A DNA stretch of 64,000 bases from Rhodovulum sp. MB263 (GCF_002073975.1 NZ_CP020384.1:1736001-1800000); one strand, 5' to 3'; counted from the first letter of the stretch, positions 8,803 through 19,924 are shown. Made by a program: numbers and translations. Notes: a model not told the origin generated them from the letters alone.

Positions 8803-10641
8803 ATGCCCGCATACCGTTCCCGTACCAGCACCCATGGCCGCAACATGGCCGGCGCCCGCGGTCTCTGGCGCGCCACCGGCGTCAAGGATGGCGATTTCGG
8901 CAAGCCGATCATCGCCATCGTGAACTCCTTCACGCAATTCGTGCCGGGTCACGTGCATCTCAAGGATCTGGGCCAGATGGTTGCCCGCGAGGTCGAGGCG
9001 GCGGGCGGCATCGCCAAGGAATTCGACACCATCGCCGTCGATGACGGCATCGCGATGGGCCATGACGGGATGTTGTATTCGCTGCCCTCGCGCGAACTGA
9101 TCGCGGATTCGGTCGAATACATGGTCAACGCACATTGCGCCGATGCGATGATCTGCATCTCGAATTGCGACAAGATCACCCCCGGCATGCTGATGGCCGC
9201 GATGCGGCTGAACATCCCCGCGGTCTTCGTCTCGGGCGGGCCGATGGAGGCGGGCAAGGTCACGCTGGGCGACGGGCGCACCGTGTCCATGGACCTGATC
9301 GATGCCATGGTGGCCGCGGCCGATGACAAGGTCTCGGATGACGACCTGGCCCGGATCGAGGCCGCCGCCTGTCCGACCTGCGGCTCCTGTTCGGGCATGT
9401 TCACGGCCAACTCGATGAACTGCCTGACCGAGGCGCTGGGCCTGTCGCTGCCGGGCAACGGCTCGACGCTGGCGACCCACAGCGCGCGCCGCGAACTGTT
9501 CCTCGAGGCCGGGCGCCGCGCGGTCGAGCTGTGCCGCCGCTGGTACGAACAGGACGATGCCAGCGTGCTGCCGCGCTCGATCGCGACCAGGGAGGCGTTC
9601 CAGAACGCGATGGCGCTGGATATCGCCATGGGAGGGTCGACCAACACGGTGCTGCACATCCTCGCCGCCGCCCAGGAAGGCGGTGTCGATTTCACCATGG
9701 ACGATATCGACGCGCTGTCGCGCAAGGTGCCGTGCCTGTGCAAGGTCGCGCCCAACACCGCCAATGTGCATGTCGAGGATGTCCACCGCGCGGGCGGCAT
9801 CATGTCGATCCTTGGCGAGCTCGACCGCGGCGGGCTGATCCATCGCGACTGTCCCACCGTCCATGCACCGACCCTGGGGGCGGCCATCGACAAATGGGAT
9901 ATCGGCCGGTCCAATTCCGACGAGGCGCGCAATCTCTTCCTGGCGGCGCCCGGCGGCGTTCCGACCCAGGAGGCGTTCAGCCAGTCCTCGACCTGGCCCT
10001 CGCTCGATACCGACCGCAAGGCCGGGGTGATCCGCTCGGTCGAGGCGCCGTTCTCGAAGGATGGCGGGCTGGCGGTCCTGAAGGGCAATATCGCGCTCGA
10101 CGGCTGCATCGTGAAGACGGCTGGCGTGGACGACTCGATCCTGGTCTTCTCGGGCCCGGCGCGGGTCTATGAAAGCCAGGACGCCGCCGTTTCCGGCATC
10201 CTGACCGGCAAGGTCGAGGCGGGCGATGTTGTGGTGATCCGCTACGAGGGTCCCAAGGGCGGGCCGGGCATGCAGGAGATGCTCTATCCGACCTCCTACC
10301 TGAAATCGAAGGGGCTCGGCAAAGCCTGCGCGCTGATTACCGACGGGCGCTTCTCGGGCGGCACGTCTGGGCTGTCGATCGGGCATGCCTCGCCTGAGGC
10401 GGCCTCGGGCGGCGCCATCGGTCTGGTGCAGGATGGCGATCTGATCGAGATCGACATCCCGAACCGCTCGATCAACCTCGCCGTCTCCGAAGAGGAACTG
10501 GCCGCGCGCCGGGCCGAGCAGGACGCCAGGGGCTGGAAACCGGCCGCGCCGCGCAAGCGCCATGTCTCGCAGGCGCTGAAGGCCTATGCCCATTTCGCGG
10601 CCTCCGCCGACAAGGGCGCGGTGCGGGTCGTTCCTGAATAA
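8803..10641 (+). CDS. ilvD: Dihydroxy-acid dehydratase
   Basis: A 612-residue IlvD/Edd-family enzyme. It dehydrates 2,3-dihydroxy-3-methylbutanoate (and the methylpentanoate) to the 2-keto acids in valine, isoleucine and leucine synthesis in the cytoplasm. The Fe-S cluster cysteines lie in [11 protein letters not shown] and [17 protein letters not shown]. The signature [14 protein letters not shown] and the start [21 protein letters not shown] are typical, and the length equals the long (E. coli-type) family. It is monocistronic: a hairpin terminator follows at 10748. Confidence 0.96.
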   Translation: MPAYRSRTSTHGRNMAGARGLWRATGVKDGDFGKPIIAIVNSFTQFVPGHVHLKDLGQMVAREVEAAGGIAKEFDTIAVDDGIAMGHDGMLYSLPSRELIADSVEYMVNAHCADAMICISNCDKITPGMLMAAMRLNIPAVFVSGGPMEAGKVTLGDGRTVSMDLIDAMVAAADDKVSDDDLARIEAAACPTCGSCSGMFTANSMNCLTEALGLSLPGNGSTLATHSARRELFLEAGRRAVELCRRWYEQDDASVLPRSIATREAFQNAMALDIAMGGSTNTVLHILAAAQEGGVDFTMDDIDALSRKVPCLCKVAPNTANVHVEDVHRAGGIMSILGELDRGGLIHRDCPTVHAPTLGAAIDKWDIGRSNSDEARNLFLAAPGGVPTQEAFSQSSTWPSLDTDRKAGVIRSVEAPFSKDGGLAVLKGNIALDGCIVKTAGVDDSILVFSGPARVYESQDAAVSGILTGKVEAGDVVVIRYEGPKGGPGMQEMLYPTSYLKSKGLGKACALITDGRFSGGTSGLSIGHASPEAASGGAIGLVQDGDLIEIDIPNRSINLAVSEEELAARRAEQDARGWKPAAPRKRHVSQALKAYAHFAASADKGAVRVVPE

Positions 10642-10747
10642 GGGGCAGGCCCGGATAAGGATCTGGCCCGAACGCGGGCCGAAGAAGACGCGGGTCCTGA
10701 TAAGGCGCGGGCCGGCGAAAAGGCAGGCCCGACGGCAAGGCGGGGCG

Positions 10748-10771
10748 GGGCGCGACGCCGCGTCCCGTTTT
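10748..10771 (+). terminator. Likely Rho-independent terminator of ilvD
   Basis: Stem GGG-CGCG, loop ACGC, CGCG-(T bulge)-CCC, followed by GTTTTCC, about 107 bases after the ilvD stop. The intervening DNA (10642-10746) holds three imperfect copies of a motif beginning ATAAGG and running into a GGCCC-rich segment. Confidence 0.5.
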
Positions 10772-10846
10772 CCTTGGCGGGCACGGCGCCTTAGGGTCCG
10801 ACCGACCCCCTTGACCTTACAGGACCGTTGCCGAGGAGCCGAGCCC

Positions 10847-11842
10847 ATGACCGATACCGCCCTGTCGCCCCGGCCCCGGCGGATCTTCCTTCTGGGGGCG
10901 ACCGGCACCATCGGCCGGGCCACGCTCGACGCGCTGCTGGCGCGGGGCCATGAGGTCGTCTGCTTCCTGCGGCCGGGCACGGGCGGCGATCCGGGGTGGG
11001 GCCTGCCCGGCGCGGCACGGGTCCGGGTCGGCGATGTCACCGATCCCGCCTCGCTGGCCGCCGAGGGCTTTCGCGGCGAGCGGTTCGACGCGCTGGTCTC
11101 CTGCCTTGCCTCGCGCAGCGGCACGCCCCGCGATGCCTGGGCCATCGACCACAGGGCCCATTCCCATGCGCTGGCCGCGGCCCGCGATGCCGGTATCGGC
11201 CAGGCGGTGCTGCTTTCGGCGATCTGCGTGCAGAAGCCCCTGCTGGCCTTCCAGCAGGCCAAGCTGGCCTTCGAGGCCGAGCTGATGGCCTCGGGGCTGA
11301 CCTGGTCCATCGTCCGGCCCACGGCCTTCTTCAAATCGCTGTCGGGCCAGGTCGAGCGGGTCCGGGAGGGCAAGCCCTTCCTGGTCTTCGGCGACGGGCG
11401 GCTGACCGCCTGCAAGCCGATCAGCGACGCCGATCTGGGCCGGTTCATGGCGCTCTGCCTCGACGATCCCGCGCTGCAGAACCGGGTGCTGCCGATCGGC
11501 GGCCCGGGGCCCGCGATCACGCCGCGCGATCAGGCCGAGGAGCTGTTCCGCCTGCTGGGGCGACCGCCGAAGATCAGACAGGTGCCGGTCGGGGTCATGG
11601 ACGGGATCATCGCGCTGCTCTCGGCGCTGGGCCGGGTCTCGCCAAAGCTCCGCGACAAGGCCGAATTCGCGCGGATCGGCCGCTATTACGGCACCGAGTC
11701 GATGCTGGTTCTGAACCCCGAGACCGGGAGTTACGACGCCGATGCGACGCCCGAATACGGCGCGGACCGGCTGTTCGACTATTACGCCCGGCTGGTCAGC
11801 GGGACGGAGCGCGCCGCGCTGGGCGAACACGCGGCGTTCTGA
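10847..11842 (+). CDS. bciA: Divinyl (proto)chlorophyllide 8-vinyl reductase
   Basis: A 331-residue NAD(P)-binding SDR-like protein. The ATG at 10847 follows GAGGAG at good spacing; a longer open frame upstream lacks family similarity. The Rossmann motif is FLLGATGTIGRAT. Family-typical segments are VSCLASRSGTPRDAWAIDH, LSAICVQKPLLAFQQAKL, IVRPTAFFKSLSGQ and IGGPGPAITPRDQAEELF. BciA reduces the C8 vinyl group of (bacterio)chlorophyll precursors with NADPH. Its presence implies a photosynthetic organism. It lies outside a photosynthesis gene cluster and ends 3 bases before the convergent trkH. Confidence 0.88.
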   Translation: MTDTALSPRPRRIFLLGATGTIGRATLDALLARGHEVVCFLRPGTGGDPGWGLPGAARVRVGDVTDPASLAAEGFRGERFDALVSCLASRSGTPRDAWAIDHRAHSHALAAARDAGIGQAVLLSAICVQKPLLAFQQAKLAFEAELMASGLTWSIVRPTAFFKSLSGQVERVREGKPFLVFGDGRLTACKPISDADLGRFMALCLDDPALQNRVLPIGGPGPAITPRDQAEELFRLLGRPPKIRQVPVGVMDGIIALLSALGRVSPKLRDKAEFARIGRYYGTESMLVLNPETGSYDADATPEYGADRLFDYYARLVSGTERAALGEHAAF

Positions 11843-11845
11843 GCC

Positions 11846-13288
11846 TCACGCCAGCGAACGCCAGAACCGCGGCGTCAGCACCACCAGCACGGTCAGCATC
11901 TCGAGCCGCCCCAGATACATGCCGATGGCGAGGATCGTCTTGGCCTTGTCCGACAGCGACTGGAAGGTGCCCGCAGGGCCGATGATGTCGCCCACGCCCG
12001 GGCCGACATTGGCCAGCGCCGTGATCGCGCCGCTGAAGGCCGTGGCCGCATCGAGCCCGACCAGCGTCAGAAGGCTCGCGATCACCGCGAAGCTCAGCGC
12101 GTACATCGAGAAGAAGCCGATGACGCTCGAGACGATGTCCTCGTCAATCACCCGGCCCTCGTAGCGGATGCGGTAGACCCCATGCGGGTAGCGGACCGAG
12201 CGGATGCCCTCGCGCAGCAGCCGGTACATGATGACCCAGCGCATCGCCTTGGCCCCGCCCGCCGTCGAGCCGGTGCAGCCGCCGACCGCCGTCAGGATCA
12301 CGAAGGCGGTCACCGCGACCGGCCCCCAGCTGGTGTAATCGGTCGAGGCATAGCCGGTGGTCGAGACCACCGAGACGACGTTGAACGCCACCGCCCGCAG
12401 CGCGGCCAGGAAGGGCAGATGCGATGTCGCCGCCAGCCACAGCGTCAGCGGCAGGATCACTGCGGCCAGCGTCTTCAGCATCGCCGCCACCTGTTCGCTG
12501 CGGAACTTGCCGTGATAGACCGAGCGGATATACCACGAGAAGGGCACCGAGCCGAGCACCATGAAGAGGGTGCAGGTCCATTGCAGGAACGGGCTCTCGA
12601 AGAAGCCGAACGAGGCGTCGTGGGTGGAATAGCCCCCCGTCGACAGCGTGGTCATGGCATGGGTCGCGGCGTCGAAGACGCTCATCCCGCCGATGCGGTA
12701 GAGCACGCCGCAGAGGGTCATCAGCGAGACATAGACCAGAAGCGTCGCCGCCGCGAACTGGGTGGCGTTGCGCAGCTCCTTCTCGCCCTTGTCCGAGCTT
12801 TCGGTGCGGAACAGCTGCATGCCGCCGACCTTGAGCACGGGCAAGAGCGCGATGCCGGTGCCGATGAAGCCGACGCCCCCCAGCGCCTGCAGAAGTGCGC
12901 GCCACATAAGGATGCCCCGGGGCGTGCTGTCGAGCCCGGTCATCACCGTCGAGCCGGTGGTGGTGATCCCCGACATCGCCTCGAAGAAGGCATCGGCCGC
13001 CGAGAGCTTCCAGAGGTAAAGCGGCACCGCTCCGCCCGCCGCCGCCATCAGCCAGACCGAGGCGGTCAGCATGAAGGCATGGGGCAGGCGCAGCCTGTCG
13101 AAGCTCGGCCGGGCCGCCATCGCGACCAGCGTGCCGATCAACCCGAGCTGGAACGCGGCCTCGCCGAATACCGCGCGGGTCTCGGGGTAAATCGCTGCCA
13201 CGACCGCTGACATCAGAGCCAGCAGCCCCAGGACAAGCCCGTTGGCAAAGACGACGACGTTCAATCGAGATTCCCTTTGGGCGACCAT
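11846..13288 (-). CDS. trkH: Trk-type potassium uptake transmembrane protein TrkH
   Basis: A 480-residue polytopic inner-membrane protein, the usual TrkH length, that forms the K+ path of the Trk system and is normally gated by cytosolic TrkA (not in this window). Selectivity-filter loops are visible: SGITTTGSTVMTGLDS, TLSTGGYSTHD, VSTTGYASTDY and GGCTGSTAGGAK. The start chosen is the ATG giving MVAQRESRLN, because the frame upstream (to 13591) is proline/arginine-rich and not TrkH-like. It converges with bciA (3-base gap). Confidence 0.93.
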   Translation of the reverse strand: MVAQRESRLNVVVFANGLVLGLLALMSAVVAAIYPETRAVFGEAAFQLGLIGTLVAMAARPSFDRLRLPHAFMLTASVWLMAAAGGAVPLYLWKLSAADAFFEAMSGITTTGSTVMTGLDSTPRGILMWRALLQALGGVGFIGTGIALLPVLKVGGMQLFRTESSDKGEKELRNATQFAAATLLVYVSLMTLCGVLYRIGGMSVFDAATHAMTTLSTGGYSTHDASFGFFESPFLQWTCTLFMVLGSVPFSWYIRSVYHGKFRSEQVAAMLKTLAAVILPLTLWLAATSHLPFLAALRAVAFNVVSVVSTTGYASTDYTSWGPVAVTAFVILTAVGGCTGSTAGGAKAMRWVIMYRLLREGIRSVRYPHGVYRIRYEGRVIDEDIVSSVIGFFSMYALSFAVIASLLTLVGLDAATAFSGAITALANVGPGVGDIIGPAGTFQSLSDKAKTILAIGMYLGRLEMLTVLVVLTPRFWRSLA

Positions 13289-13746
13289 GCCACCGCCGCC
13301 GGGACATTTCCAGAGATCGATATGGGGCAGGCGGCACCCTTCGGCCGCCGGTATCGGCCGGTGGCGGATGCGGTGGCACGCGGCCCGGAAAGCGCGGTCT
13401 GCCGGGTCGCAGACCCGCGCTGCGCAAGGGCCGGATCGTGCCGGGCAGCCCGCGCCGAAGACCGGCCGGACGACAGGCGCAAGCGGGCGGCCGTTCCGGT
13501 CTTTCCCGCGCCGCCCGCTCAAGGCATGGGCCCAGTGCGGCTGACCAGCTGGCGGCCGCGTTCCGCCGGGCGGCGCGGGGCCGGGCCGCATGCCGATGGG
13601 CGGGCATCGGGCGGATGCCCTCCGACAACACGCTCAGGGACGGGCCGCGCCTTGCAGGAACCTTCGATCCCGAGACGCTTGCGGCGGAAAGTGCGCCGCC
13701 CGTCCCCGGCGCGGCGCAGCGCGGGAAGCGGCGCGCGGCAGCTCCG
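13289..13746. other. Intergenic region upstream of trkH
   Basis: About 460 bases between the chemoreceptor stop and the trkH start. Open frames here are extensions of neighbours with no recognisable similarity. No repeat or clear promoter was identified. Confidence 0.4.
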
Positions 13747-16407
13747 TCAGCCAGCGCGGTGCAAGCGCGGGCTTTCCGGGGCGCGGGGGGCGGTCCAGCC
13801 GGTATCGGCGATCTTTTCCGGTCCGGAACCGTCAAGCCGGAACCGGGCGACGAGATCGGCCATGGTCGTGGCCTCCTCGCGCAGGTGCATGCTGGCGGCG
13901 GTTGCCTCCTCGACCATCGCGGCATTCTGTTGGGTCACCTGATCGAGCTGGGCGGTCCCGGCATTGATTTCGCCGATCCCGACGGATTGTTCGCGCGCGC
14001 CGGTCGCGATCGCGTCGACCAGGGCGGCAATCTCGCCGATCCGGGCGGTCATGTCGTTCAGCACTGCACCGGTCCGGTTGACGAGTTCGGCGCCCGAGGC
14101 GACATGATCCGTGCTCGAGGTGATCAGCGCCTTGATTTCCTTAGCGGCCTCCGATGACCGCTGGGCGAGGGCCCGGACCTCGGAGGCCACGACGGCAAAG
14201 CCGCGCCCGGCCTCGCCCGCCCGGGCTGCCTCGACGCCCGCATTCAGGGCCAGCAGATTGGTCTGGAAGGCGATGTCGTCGATCACGCCGATGATCCGGC
14301 CGATCGATTCCGACGATCTCTTGATCCCGGTCATGGCCGCGACCGTCTCGGTCACCACCGCGTTGTTCTGCTCGGCCTGGTCATGCGCCTGCCTGACGAC
14401 CCGGTCGACCTCTGTCGCGCCCTCGGCTGCAGCGCGCACGCTGGCGGTCAGCTGGTCGAGCGCGGCGGCGGTCTCTTCCAGCGTCGCGGCCTGGTTCTCG
14501 GTCCGGCGCGACAGGTCGGCCGAGGAGGCACCGATCTCGGCCGCCCGCGACCGGATCGCGGCCGCATTGAGGGCAATGGTCGACATCATCTCGTTGAGGG
14601 TGCGGAGGGTCGCGTTGAAATCGGCGCGCAACGCCTCGTAATCGGGCGGGAAGGGGGCAGAGAGCGTGTGGGTCAGATCGCCCCCGGCCAGCGCCTTCAG
14701 CCCGTTTGCCAGATCGGCCACCATTGCCTTCTGCGCCTCGGTGCGGCGGCGCTCCTCGGCTTCGAGCGCGCGCTCATGGGCCTGCAGCCGCTCGCGTTCG
14801 GCAAGGCTGTCGCGAAAGACCAGAAGCGCCGCGGCCAGCCGCGCGACCTCGCCGCCGAACAGGCGCATGCCCGGCACCGCGACCATCTCGCCCCGGGCCA
14901 GCCGGTCGGTGATCCGGGTCAGCCGGCCGATCGGCCAGACGATTAGCAGCCAGGACAGGGCGATCGCCAGAAGCGCGACCGCGCCGCTGCCGGCCGCCAG
15001 CATCAGCAGGCGCTGGCGCGCCTCGCCCGCCTGACCCAGCATCGCGTCGCCCGCGACGCGGGCCGCGCCGACCGCGGCTTCGCTGGCCGCGCGCATCACC
15101 GCGGCGATCTCGCCGAGCCGCGCATTGGCCCGTATCGAGCGATCGGCGGCCTGATCCTGGGCGTCGAGCAGCGCCATCCGGGTTGCCACGATCCCTGTTT
15201 TGGCCCGCGTCTCGTGGGCGATCCGCCCCAGAAGCTCCTGCAGATCATCGGGCACGTAGCTGCGGGCGAGCAGGGCATCCAGCTCGGCGACGAGCCGGTC
15301 GAGCTCGGCCTGTCGCGCCGCTCCCTCCTCGGCATTCCGCGCGCTGGCGCCAAGGAAGGCCGTCGCGATCATCTTCTCGACCGCAAGCCCGATATCGGCG
15401 GTATCGCGGATCTGCTGCACCTCGTTGTTCAGCAACCGTTCGACCGCCTCGCCGTTGAAGACCGCCGCCTCGCGGGCGTCGGTCGTCAGCCTGGCGACGA
15501 GATCGTCCATTGCGGCGTTCAGGGCCCTCTCGCTGATCTCGCGCTGCCCGATCACCAGCTCATTCTGTCCCTCGCGCAGGCGAAACCCCTGCTTTGCCAG
15601 TTTGCCGAAGACGGCATGGGTCTCCGTCAGTGCCGGCAGATACGCCGCGACGGCCTGCATTCCGGTCAGCGGCTCGAGCGCGTCGCCAAGCGCTCCGAGG
15701 CTGGTTTCGGCCATCCCGCGCAGGATCGCGCTCTGGGCCGGATCTCCGGAACCGGAGATCGCCAGTGCCAGCCCGGCCAGAAGATTGATCTCGGCCCTGG
15801 CCTTCAGGATCAGCGTCGCGGCACGGAAATCGGTGCCGACCAGCTGTTCGAGGGTCGCGCTGACCGTCTCGCCGGTCTGCTTTCCGCCCAGCGCCATGTC
15901 ATAGGCGGCATCGTCGCCAAGCTGGTACAGCCGGCTTCGGGTCGCTTCGGCCAGCCGGGTGAAGCTGACGATCTGACCGGTCAGCAGCTCTTGGTTGTCG
16001 AAGCTGTTGCCAAGGGCTGCGCGCATCTCGCTGACGGCGAGGTCGAGCCCGGTCATCATCGGGCGCAACTCCCTGATGCGCTCGGCGGGCAGCTCGGCGA
16101 TCGAGGCGGCAAGGGCGGTTTCGCGCGCCTTCAGATCGCGGAAGGAGTCATCGACCCCGCCGGGCGTCCGCGCCAGCAACATGCCGGTCAGCGCGCCACG
16201 GATCTCGCCGGTATCTTCGAGCACCGCGACGCTGGTCTCGATCCCGGGCAGCTGCTCGCCCAGCAGCCGCTCGAGCGCGCCCGACATGGCGGCAAAGACC
16301 AGAAAGCTGATCGCAATGGCGCCTGCGGTCAGCGCGCCCATGGTCACAAATCCCATCGACAGCTTGAGCGCTATGCTTCCGAACAGTCTTGAAAACAACT
16401 TCGCCAT
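13747..16407 (-). CDS. Methyl-accepting chemotaxis protein (transmembrane chemoreceptor)
   Basis: An 886-residue receptor starting at the ATG at 16407, which follows GGAGG. It has an N-terminal membrane helix ([21 protein letters not shown]), a long helical periplasmic domain (about residues 35-440), a second helix ([20 protein letters not shown]), a HAMP domain and an MCP signalling domain. The hairpin tip is [46 protein letters not shown]. The C-terminus (PRLHRAG) carries no CheR-binding pentapeptide. It is clearly related to the receptor at 36913-39618 (shared start LFGSIALK and periplasmic motifs such as QIRDTADI). No che genes are nearby. Ligand unknown. Confidence 0.92.
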   Translation of the reverse strand: MAKLFSRLFGSIALKLSMGFVTMGALTAGAIAISFLVFAAMSGALERLLGEQLPGIETSVAVLEDTGEIRGALTGMLLARTPGGVDDSFRDLKARETALAASIAELPAERIRELRPMMTGLDLAVSEMRAALGNSFDNQELLTGQIVSFTRLAEATRSRLYQLGDDAAYDMALGGKQTGETVSATLEQLVGTDFRAATLILKARAEINLLAGLALAISGSGDPAQSAILRGMAETSLGALGDALEPLTGMQAVAAYLPALTETHAVFGKLAKQGFRLREGQNELVIGQREISERALNAAMDDLVARLTTDAREAAVFNGEAVERLLNNEVQQIRDTADIGLAVEKMIATAFLGASARNAEEGAARQAELDRLVAELDALLARSYVPDDLQELLGRIAHETRAKTGIVATRMALLDAQDQAADRSIRANARLGEIAAVMRAASEAAVGAARVAGDAMLGQAGEARQRLLMLAAGSGAVALLAIALSWLLIVWPIGRLTRITDRLARGEMVAVPGMRLFGGEVARLAAALLVFRDSLAERERLQAHERALEAEERRRTEAQKAMVADLANGLKALAGGDLTHTLSAPFPPDYEALRADFNATLRTLNEMMSTIALNAAAIRSRAAEIGASSADLSRRTENQAATLEETAAALDQLTASVRAAAEGATEVDRVVRQAHDQAEQNNAVVTETVAAMTGIKRSSESIGRIIGVIDDIAFQTNLLALNAGVEAARAGEAGRGFAVVASEVRALAQRSSEAAKEIKALITSSTDHVASGAELVNRTGAVLNDMTARIGEIAALVDAIATGAREQSVGIGEINAGTAQLDQVTQQNAAMVEEATAASMHLREEATTMADLVARFRLDGSGPEKIADTGWTAPRAPESPRLHRAG

Positions 16408-17168
16408 CGTATCCTCCGGCGTGCAGTAAAATTGAAATGGATCGGGGTGCCCGGCGGAGCCAGACTGCTCTGCAGGCTGATTGGCCGTCCGAAATGGCGG
16501 GACCGGAACCTTGCTGCGGCGAGACGGGCCGGCCGGCTTCGTCAAGGCGGCAGAGCCTGACCCCGAGGGGCCGCCGGTCATCGGATTTTGCAAAGCGCAT
16601 GGTCAGACCGTCCGACGGGATGCCTGCGGCAAGCCTGTCGCTGCCGGGCAAGCCGCGCCGAAACAGCTCCGCCGAGCGGTCTGAAGCCGGGGTCTGGCCC
16701 GGGATCGGCCTTGGGCCTTCCAGCCCGCATTCCATGCGGTCGCGTCGGGCACTGGCGAAAGAGGTCGCGCTGGAAAGCACCAGGATCGGCCCGGCGATAG
16801 CGGCCCGGGTTATTTCGGCTGGGGGCAAGACAGCGCGCTCAGGTGTGTTGGGGGTGTCAAGGCAGACGCGCGCGCGAGGGCGGACCGGCAGGTCTCCGGC
16901 GGCCGCGCGACGGGCAATGCAGGCCGACTGCTGCGTTAAGCCGCCATCGGCGCGAAGGATCTGCGGTGCAAGGACGGGACCGGATACGAGCCACAGGACA
17001 GAAACGCTACACATCGGAAACTCGGATTGCGACACAGATCCGGAATCCGATACCGCCGAAAGACTTAACAATCGGTTCCGATCCACTGCCCGCAGAGGTC
17101 GCCACGGGCAGAAAATGGCGCTTTGGCAGCGACTTGCGGTCGCAGTGCAGCGGGCTGCGAGCGCGCGC
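16408..17168. other. Intergenic region between the Srf locus and the chemoreceptor
   Basis: About 760 bases holding the leader and promoter of the chemoreceptor and the 3' flank of the long operon. A CTGCCCG/CGGGCAG inverted repeat lies near 17080-17106, without a T tract. No gene is recognisable; open frames are short, arginine-rich and lack family features. Confidence 0.4.
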
Positions 17169-18728
17169 TCAGCGAGAGAGGATCAGCAGGCGCAGCTCTT
17201 CTTGCGACATGTCGGGCCTGTTGCGATAGGCCTCGAGCAGGGCTGCGAAACGCGCGAGATTGTCGAGGATCTGGCGCTGGCCCGAGGCCGAGAGCTCGCC
17301 CTGCAAAAGCCGCATCGCGTCCGCCGTCAGCCCCGGATCGGCGCCTTCGGTCAGGGATTCGACGGCCGAGCGCAGCGACAGCAGATAGGTCTTCTGGACG
17401 TCGCGCAGAATGTCGAGCTTGCTCATCAGCTGGGCGCCCGCGCCGCGCAGCGCCGCGCATTGCTCGGCCCGGGCGCAGAGCCGGGTCTGGTCGGCGATGC
17501 CGATCAGCTCGCTGCTCATGCGCTGCTCTTCGCTCCGTCCGGCCCGCATCGCGCCCACCAGCACCGCGCCGTTCAGAAGGGTCGACTTGGCGGCCTCGCC
17601 GAAGGCCGCGGTCGCCTCCTCGTCCGAGCGGCGGACCTCGAGTTGCAGATCCTGCAATGTGGCCTTCCGGCGGGGGTCGATTTCCTCGTCGATCATCTCG
17701 GCAAGCGTCGCGAGCGGGGTCTTGTCGGTGCCGTCGCGACCCGCATCTTCGGTCCGCGCGATCCAGCCCGCCTTGATCTCGCGCAGCACCGGGTCGGACC
17801 AGGCGACGCTGCGGCTGAGCACCAGCCGCAACCCGAAGGTTTCGCCCGCCGTCGCGGTGCCGTCGGTGGCGCTGTAAAGCGGGTATTCGGTGCGTTCGGC
17901 CGAATAGACCTGCGCGGGCGCCGACAGCACCGAGCCGCCGCGTGTGACCAGCCCGCCTGCCTGACCATGCTCGCGCCCGACCGCGTTCAACCGGTAGGGC
18001 TCCAGCATCAGCTCCTCGGCATTGCCGTAGATGTCGTAAAGCCCCAGCGGGTTCGGGCGGGCCAGCCCGACGGGCAGAAGCGCGCCGCGCGCCGAGCCCA
18101 CCACCTTGGCATAATCGAGAAGATCGCCCTCGCCGAAGAAGCGGCGCGAGGGAAAGACCGTGGGGTCGACCGCCGCGCCGCCGCGGGCGGCGAATTCCCA
18201 TTCGGTCTCGGTCGGCAGCCGCAGATAGGCCCGGCCCTCCGTCTCGGGCGGCAACGCATCGCGGGCCTCGGCCAGCAGCCATTCGGTATACAGCTGCGAC
18301 AGCTCGACCGCGCGGAACCACGAGAGCCCCCCCAGCGCGGTGCGCTCGATCCGTTTGGGCGGGCTGCAATCGCCCGTCAGTGCGCGGCCCTGGGCGCGGG
18401 TCATCTCGTAGCGGGCGATGTAATAGACGCTGTCGCCCGGCTCGGGGCCGGGGAAGGCACCGCGCAGATAGGCGGTGCGCAGATAGTCGGAATAGCCGGT
18501 CGCGGGATCGGACTGGCCGACCCGGATGCGGCGGTCGGCCAGCGGGTCATCGGCCTCGACCGGAACCACCACGCGCTGGAAGGCCATCGCCCCGCCGCAG
18601 GGCATCGGCAGGATCAGATCGGCAGGCGCGGTCGCCCCGCCCGGATCGTACTGGTCCCTGTCCCAGGTGACCCCGGCTGCGGCGGGCGCGGCCAGCAGAA
18701 GCGACAGGCCGAGGGCCGCGGCTCTCAT
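17169..18728 (-). CDS. Periplasmic SUMF1/FGE-fold protein, TagR-like
   Basis: A 519-residue exported protein with a signal peptide (MRAAALGLSLLLAAPAAAG). A formylglycine-generating-enzyme (SUMF1) fold covers about residues 20-300, with YYIARYEMTRAQ, LSWFRAVELSQLYTEWLL, RLPTETEWEFAARGG, GLYDIYGNAEELMLEPY and VTRGGSVLSAP. The paired catalytic cysteines of true FGE are missing from the C-terminal half of the domain, so sulfatase activation is unlikely. The rest (about 310-519) is helical. In type VI systems TagR has this fold and works with the TagST ABC transporter; here the gene overlaps an FtsX-like permease by 4 bases (ATGA). It is the last gene of the long operon. The role is inferred from context. 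Confidence 0.75.
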   Translation of the reverse strand: MRAAALGLSLLLAAPAAAGVTWDRDQYDPGGATAPADLILPMPCGGAMAFQRVVVPVEADDPLADRRIRVGQSDPATGYSDYLRTAYLRGAFPGPEPGDSVYYIARYEMTRAQGRALTGDCSPPKRIERTALGGLSWFRAVELSQLYTEWLLAEARDALPPETEGRAYLRLPTETEWEFAARGGAAVDPTVFPSRRFFGEGDLLDYAKVVGSARGALLPVGLARPNPLGLYDIYGNAEELMLEPYRLNAVGREHGQAGGLVTRGGSVLSAPAQVYSAERTEYPLYSATDGTATAGETFGLRLVLSRSVAWSDPVLREIKAGWIARTEDAGRDGTDKTPLATLAEMIDEEIDPRRKATLQDLQLEVRRSDEEATAAFGEAAKSTLLNGAVLVGAMRAGRSEEQRMSSELIGIADQTRLCARAEQCAALRGAGAQLMSKLDILRDVQKTYLLSLRSAVESLTEGADPGLTADAMRLLQGELSASGQRQILDNLARFAALLEAYRNRPDMSQEELRLLILSR

Positions 18729-19924
18729 GTCTCTTCCCTCAGGACGGTGGCGGGATCGGTGGCAAGGGCCGCCCGCGCCGCCGCCAGCGAGGCGCAGCCG
18801 ACGAAGGCGATCACGGCCGCCGCGATGGCCGTGGCTTCGGCGGGGGAAACCGAGACCAGCCCGCCGCGCTCGGTCAGTCCGGTCTCGAACAGCCGCTCGG
18901 CCAGCGACGCGGTCAGGCGGAACAGCAGGAAGGAAAGGCACAGCCCCAGAACCGCGGTCACCAAGGCCTGGATCACCGGGAACAGCGACAACTGCCATTG
19001 CGGCAGCCCGAGAAGCCCCAGATTGGCGAGGGTCCGGCGGGTGCGCACGACCTCGCCCCAGAAGCCGAAGATCAGCGAGGCCGCAAGCCCCGCCGCCGCC
19101 ACCGCTACGGTCAGCGCCAGCGCCAGCCCCAGATTGCGCCCGAGCGTCAGCACCGAAGTCACTTCGGCGGTCCGCGCCAGCGTCCTTATGCCGAAGCGGG
19201 CCTCCAGCCGGTCCTGCAGGGGCGCCAGCCGGTCGAGCGCGGTCGCATAGACCCGCATCCCCTCGAAACTTTCGGCACGCCCGGCCAGCGCCTTGCCGCT
19301 GTCGATGCCATGCCCGGGCAGGGCGTAGCCGTCATAGAAGGCCTCGATCAGGTCGAGCAGGGTGATATCGGCCAGCACCACCCGCCCGTCGAGCCGCCCC
19401 TCGGGCAGGACACCCGCGACCCGCGCCTCCAGCACCAACTGGCGCGGCCGGTTCTCGGCCTGGGTGAAGATCTCGACCCCATCGCCCGCGGCCAGCCCGA
19501 GCTGGGCGGCCAGCGCGGGCGAGACCGCGACCTCGTCCGGTCCGAGCCCCGGCAGCGGTGCGATCATCGGATCGCCCGTGCCAGAGGGCGCGATCAGGGC
19601 CTCCTGCCTTTCGCGCCCGCCCGTCGCACGGATATTCACATAGTCGAAAAGGCTGCGGGTCTTGAGCGTGGCGAAGCGGACATCTTCCCAGCCCTGCACC
19701 TCGGCCAGATCTGCGGGCGTGAAGCTCTGATTGCCCGCGGTGTCGATCTGGAGCGTCGCGGGGTTTGCCATCAGATCGCCGATCAGCGCGTCATAGACCC
19801 CGTTCCGCACCCCGAACAGCACCAGCAGCGGCACGATCACGCCCGCCAGCACCGCGACATTGCAAAAGACGAAGATCCAGTCGCGGAAGAGCGCCCGAAG
19901 TGCGAGTGCGACCAGCAGCCTCAT
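18725..19924 (-). CDS. ABC transporter permease, FtsX/MacB/LolC type (TagS-like)
   Basis: A 399-residue inner-membrane protein with the four-helix mechanotransmission layout. The first helix (WIFVFCNVAVLAGVIVPLLVL) is followed by a periplasmic domain of about 230 residues, then three helices near the C-terminus (LALALTVAVAAAGLAASLIF; VIQALVTAVLGLCLSFLLF; ATAIAAAVIAFVGCASLAAA). Such permeases usually couple ATP hydrolysis to work in the periplasm rather than move small solutes. Both ends overlap neighbours by 4 bases, so ATPase, permease and SUMF1 protein are made together. Confidence 0.85.
   Translation of the reverse strand: MRLLVALALRALFRDWIFVFCNVAVLAGVIVPLLVLFGVRNGVYDALIGDLMANPATLQIDTAGNQSFTPADLAEVQGWEDVRFATLKTRSLFDYVNIRATGGRERQEALIAPSGTGDPMIAPLPGLGPDEVAVSPALAAQLGLAAGDGVEIFTQAENRPRQLVLEARVAGVLPEGRLDGRVVLADITLLDLIEAFYDGYALPGHGIDSGKALAGRAESFEGMRVYATALDRLAPLQDRLEARFGIRTLARTAEVTSVLTLGRNLGLALALTVAVAAAGLAASLIFGFWGEVVRTRRTLANLGLLGLPQWQLSLFPVIQALVTAVLGLCLSFLLFRLTASLAERLFETGLTERGGLVSVSPAEATAIAAAVIAFVGCASLAAARAALATDPATVLREET

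Noticed and set aside
12144-13925. A 593-residue minus-strand frame over trkH
   Set aside because: It is out of frame with the TrkH selectivity-filter motifs and has no similarity of its own.
17169-18728. Sulfatase-activating formylglycine-generating enzyme
   Set aside because: The fold is present but the C-terminal catalytic cysteine pair is not, and no sulfatase gene is nearby; a TagR-like role fits better.
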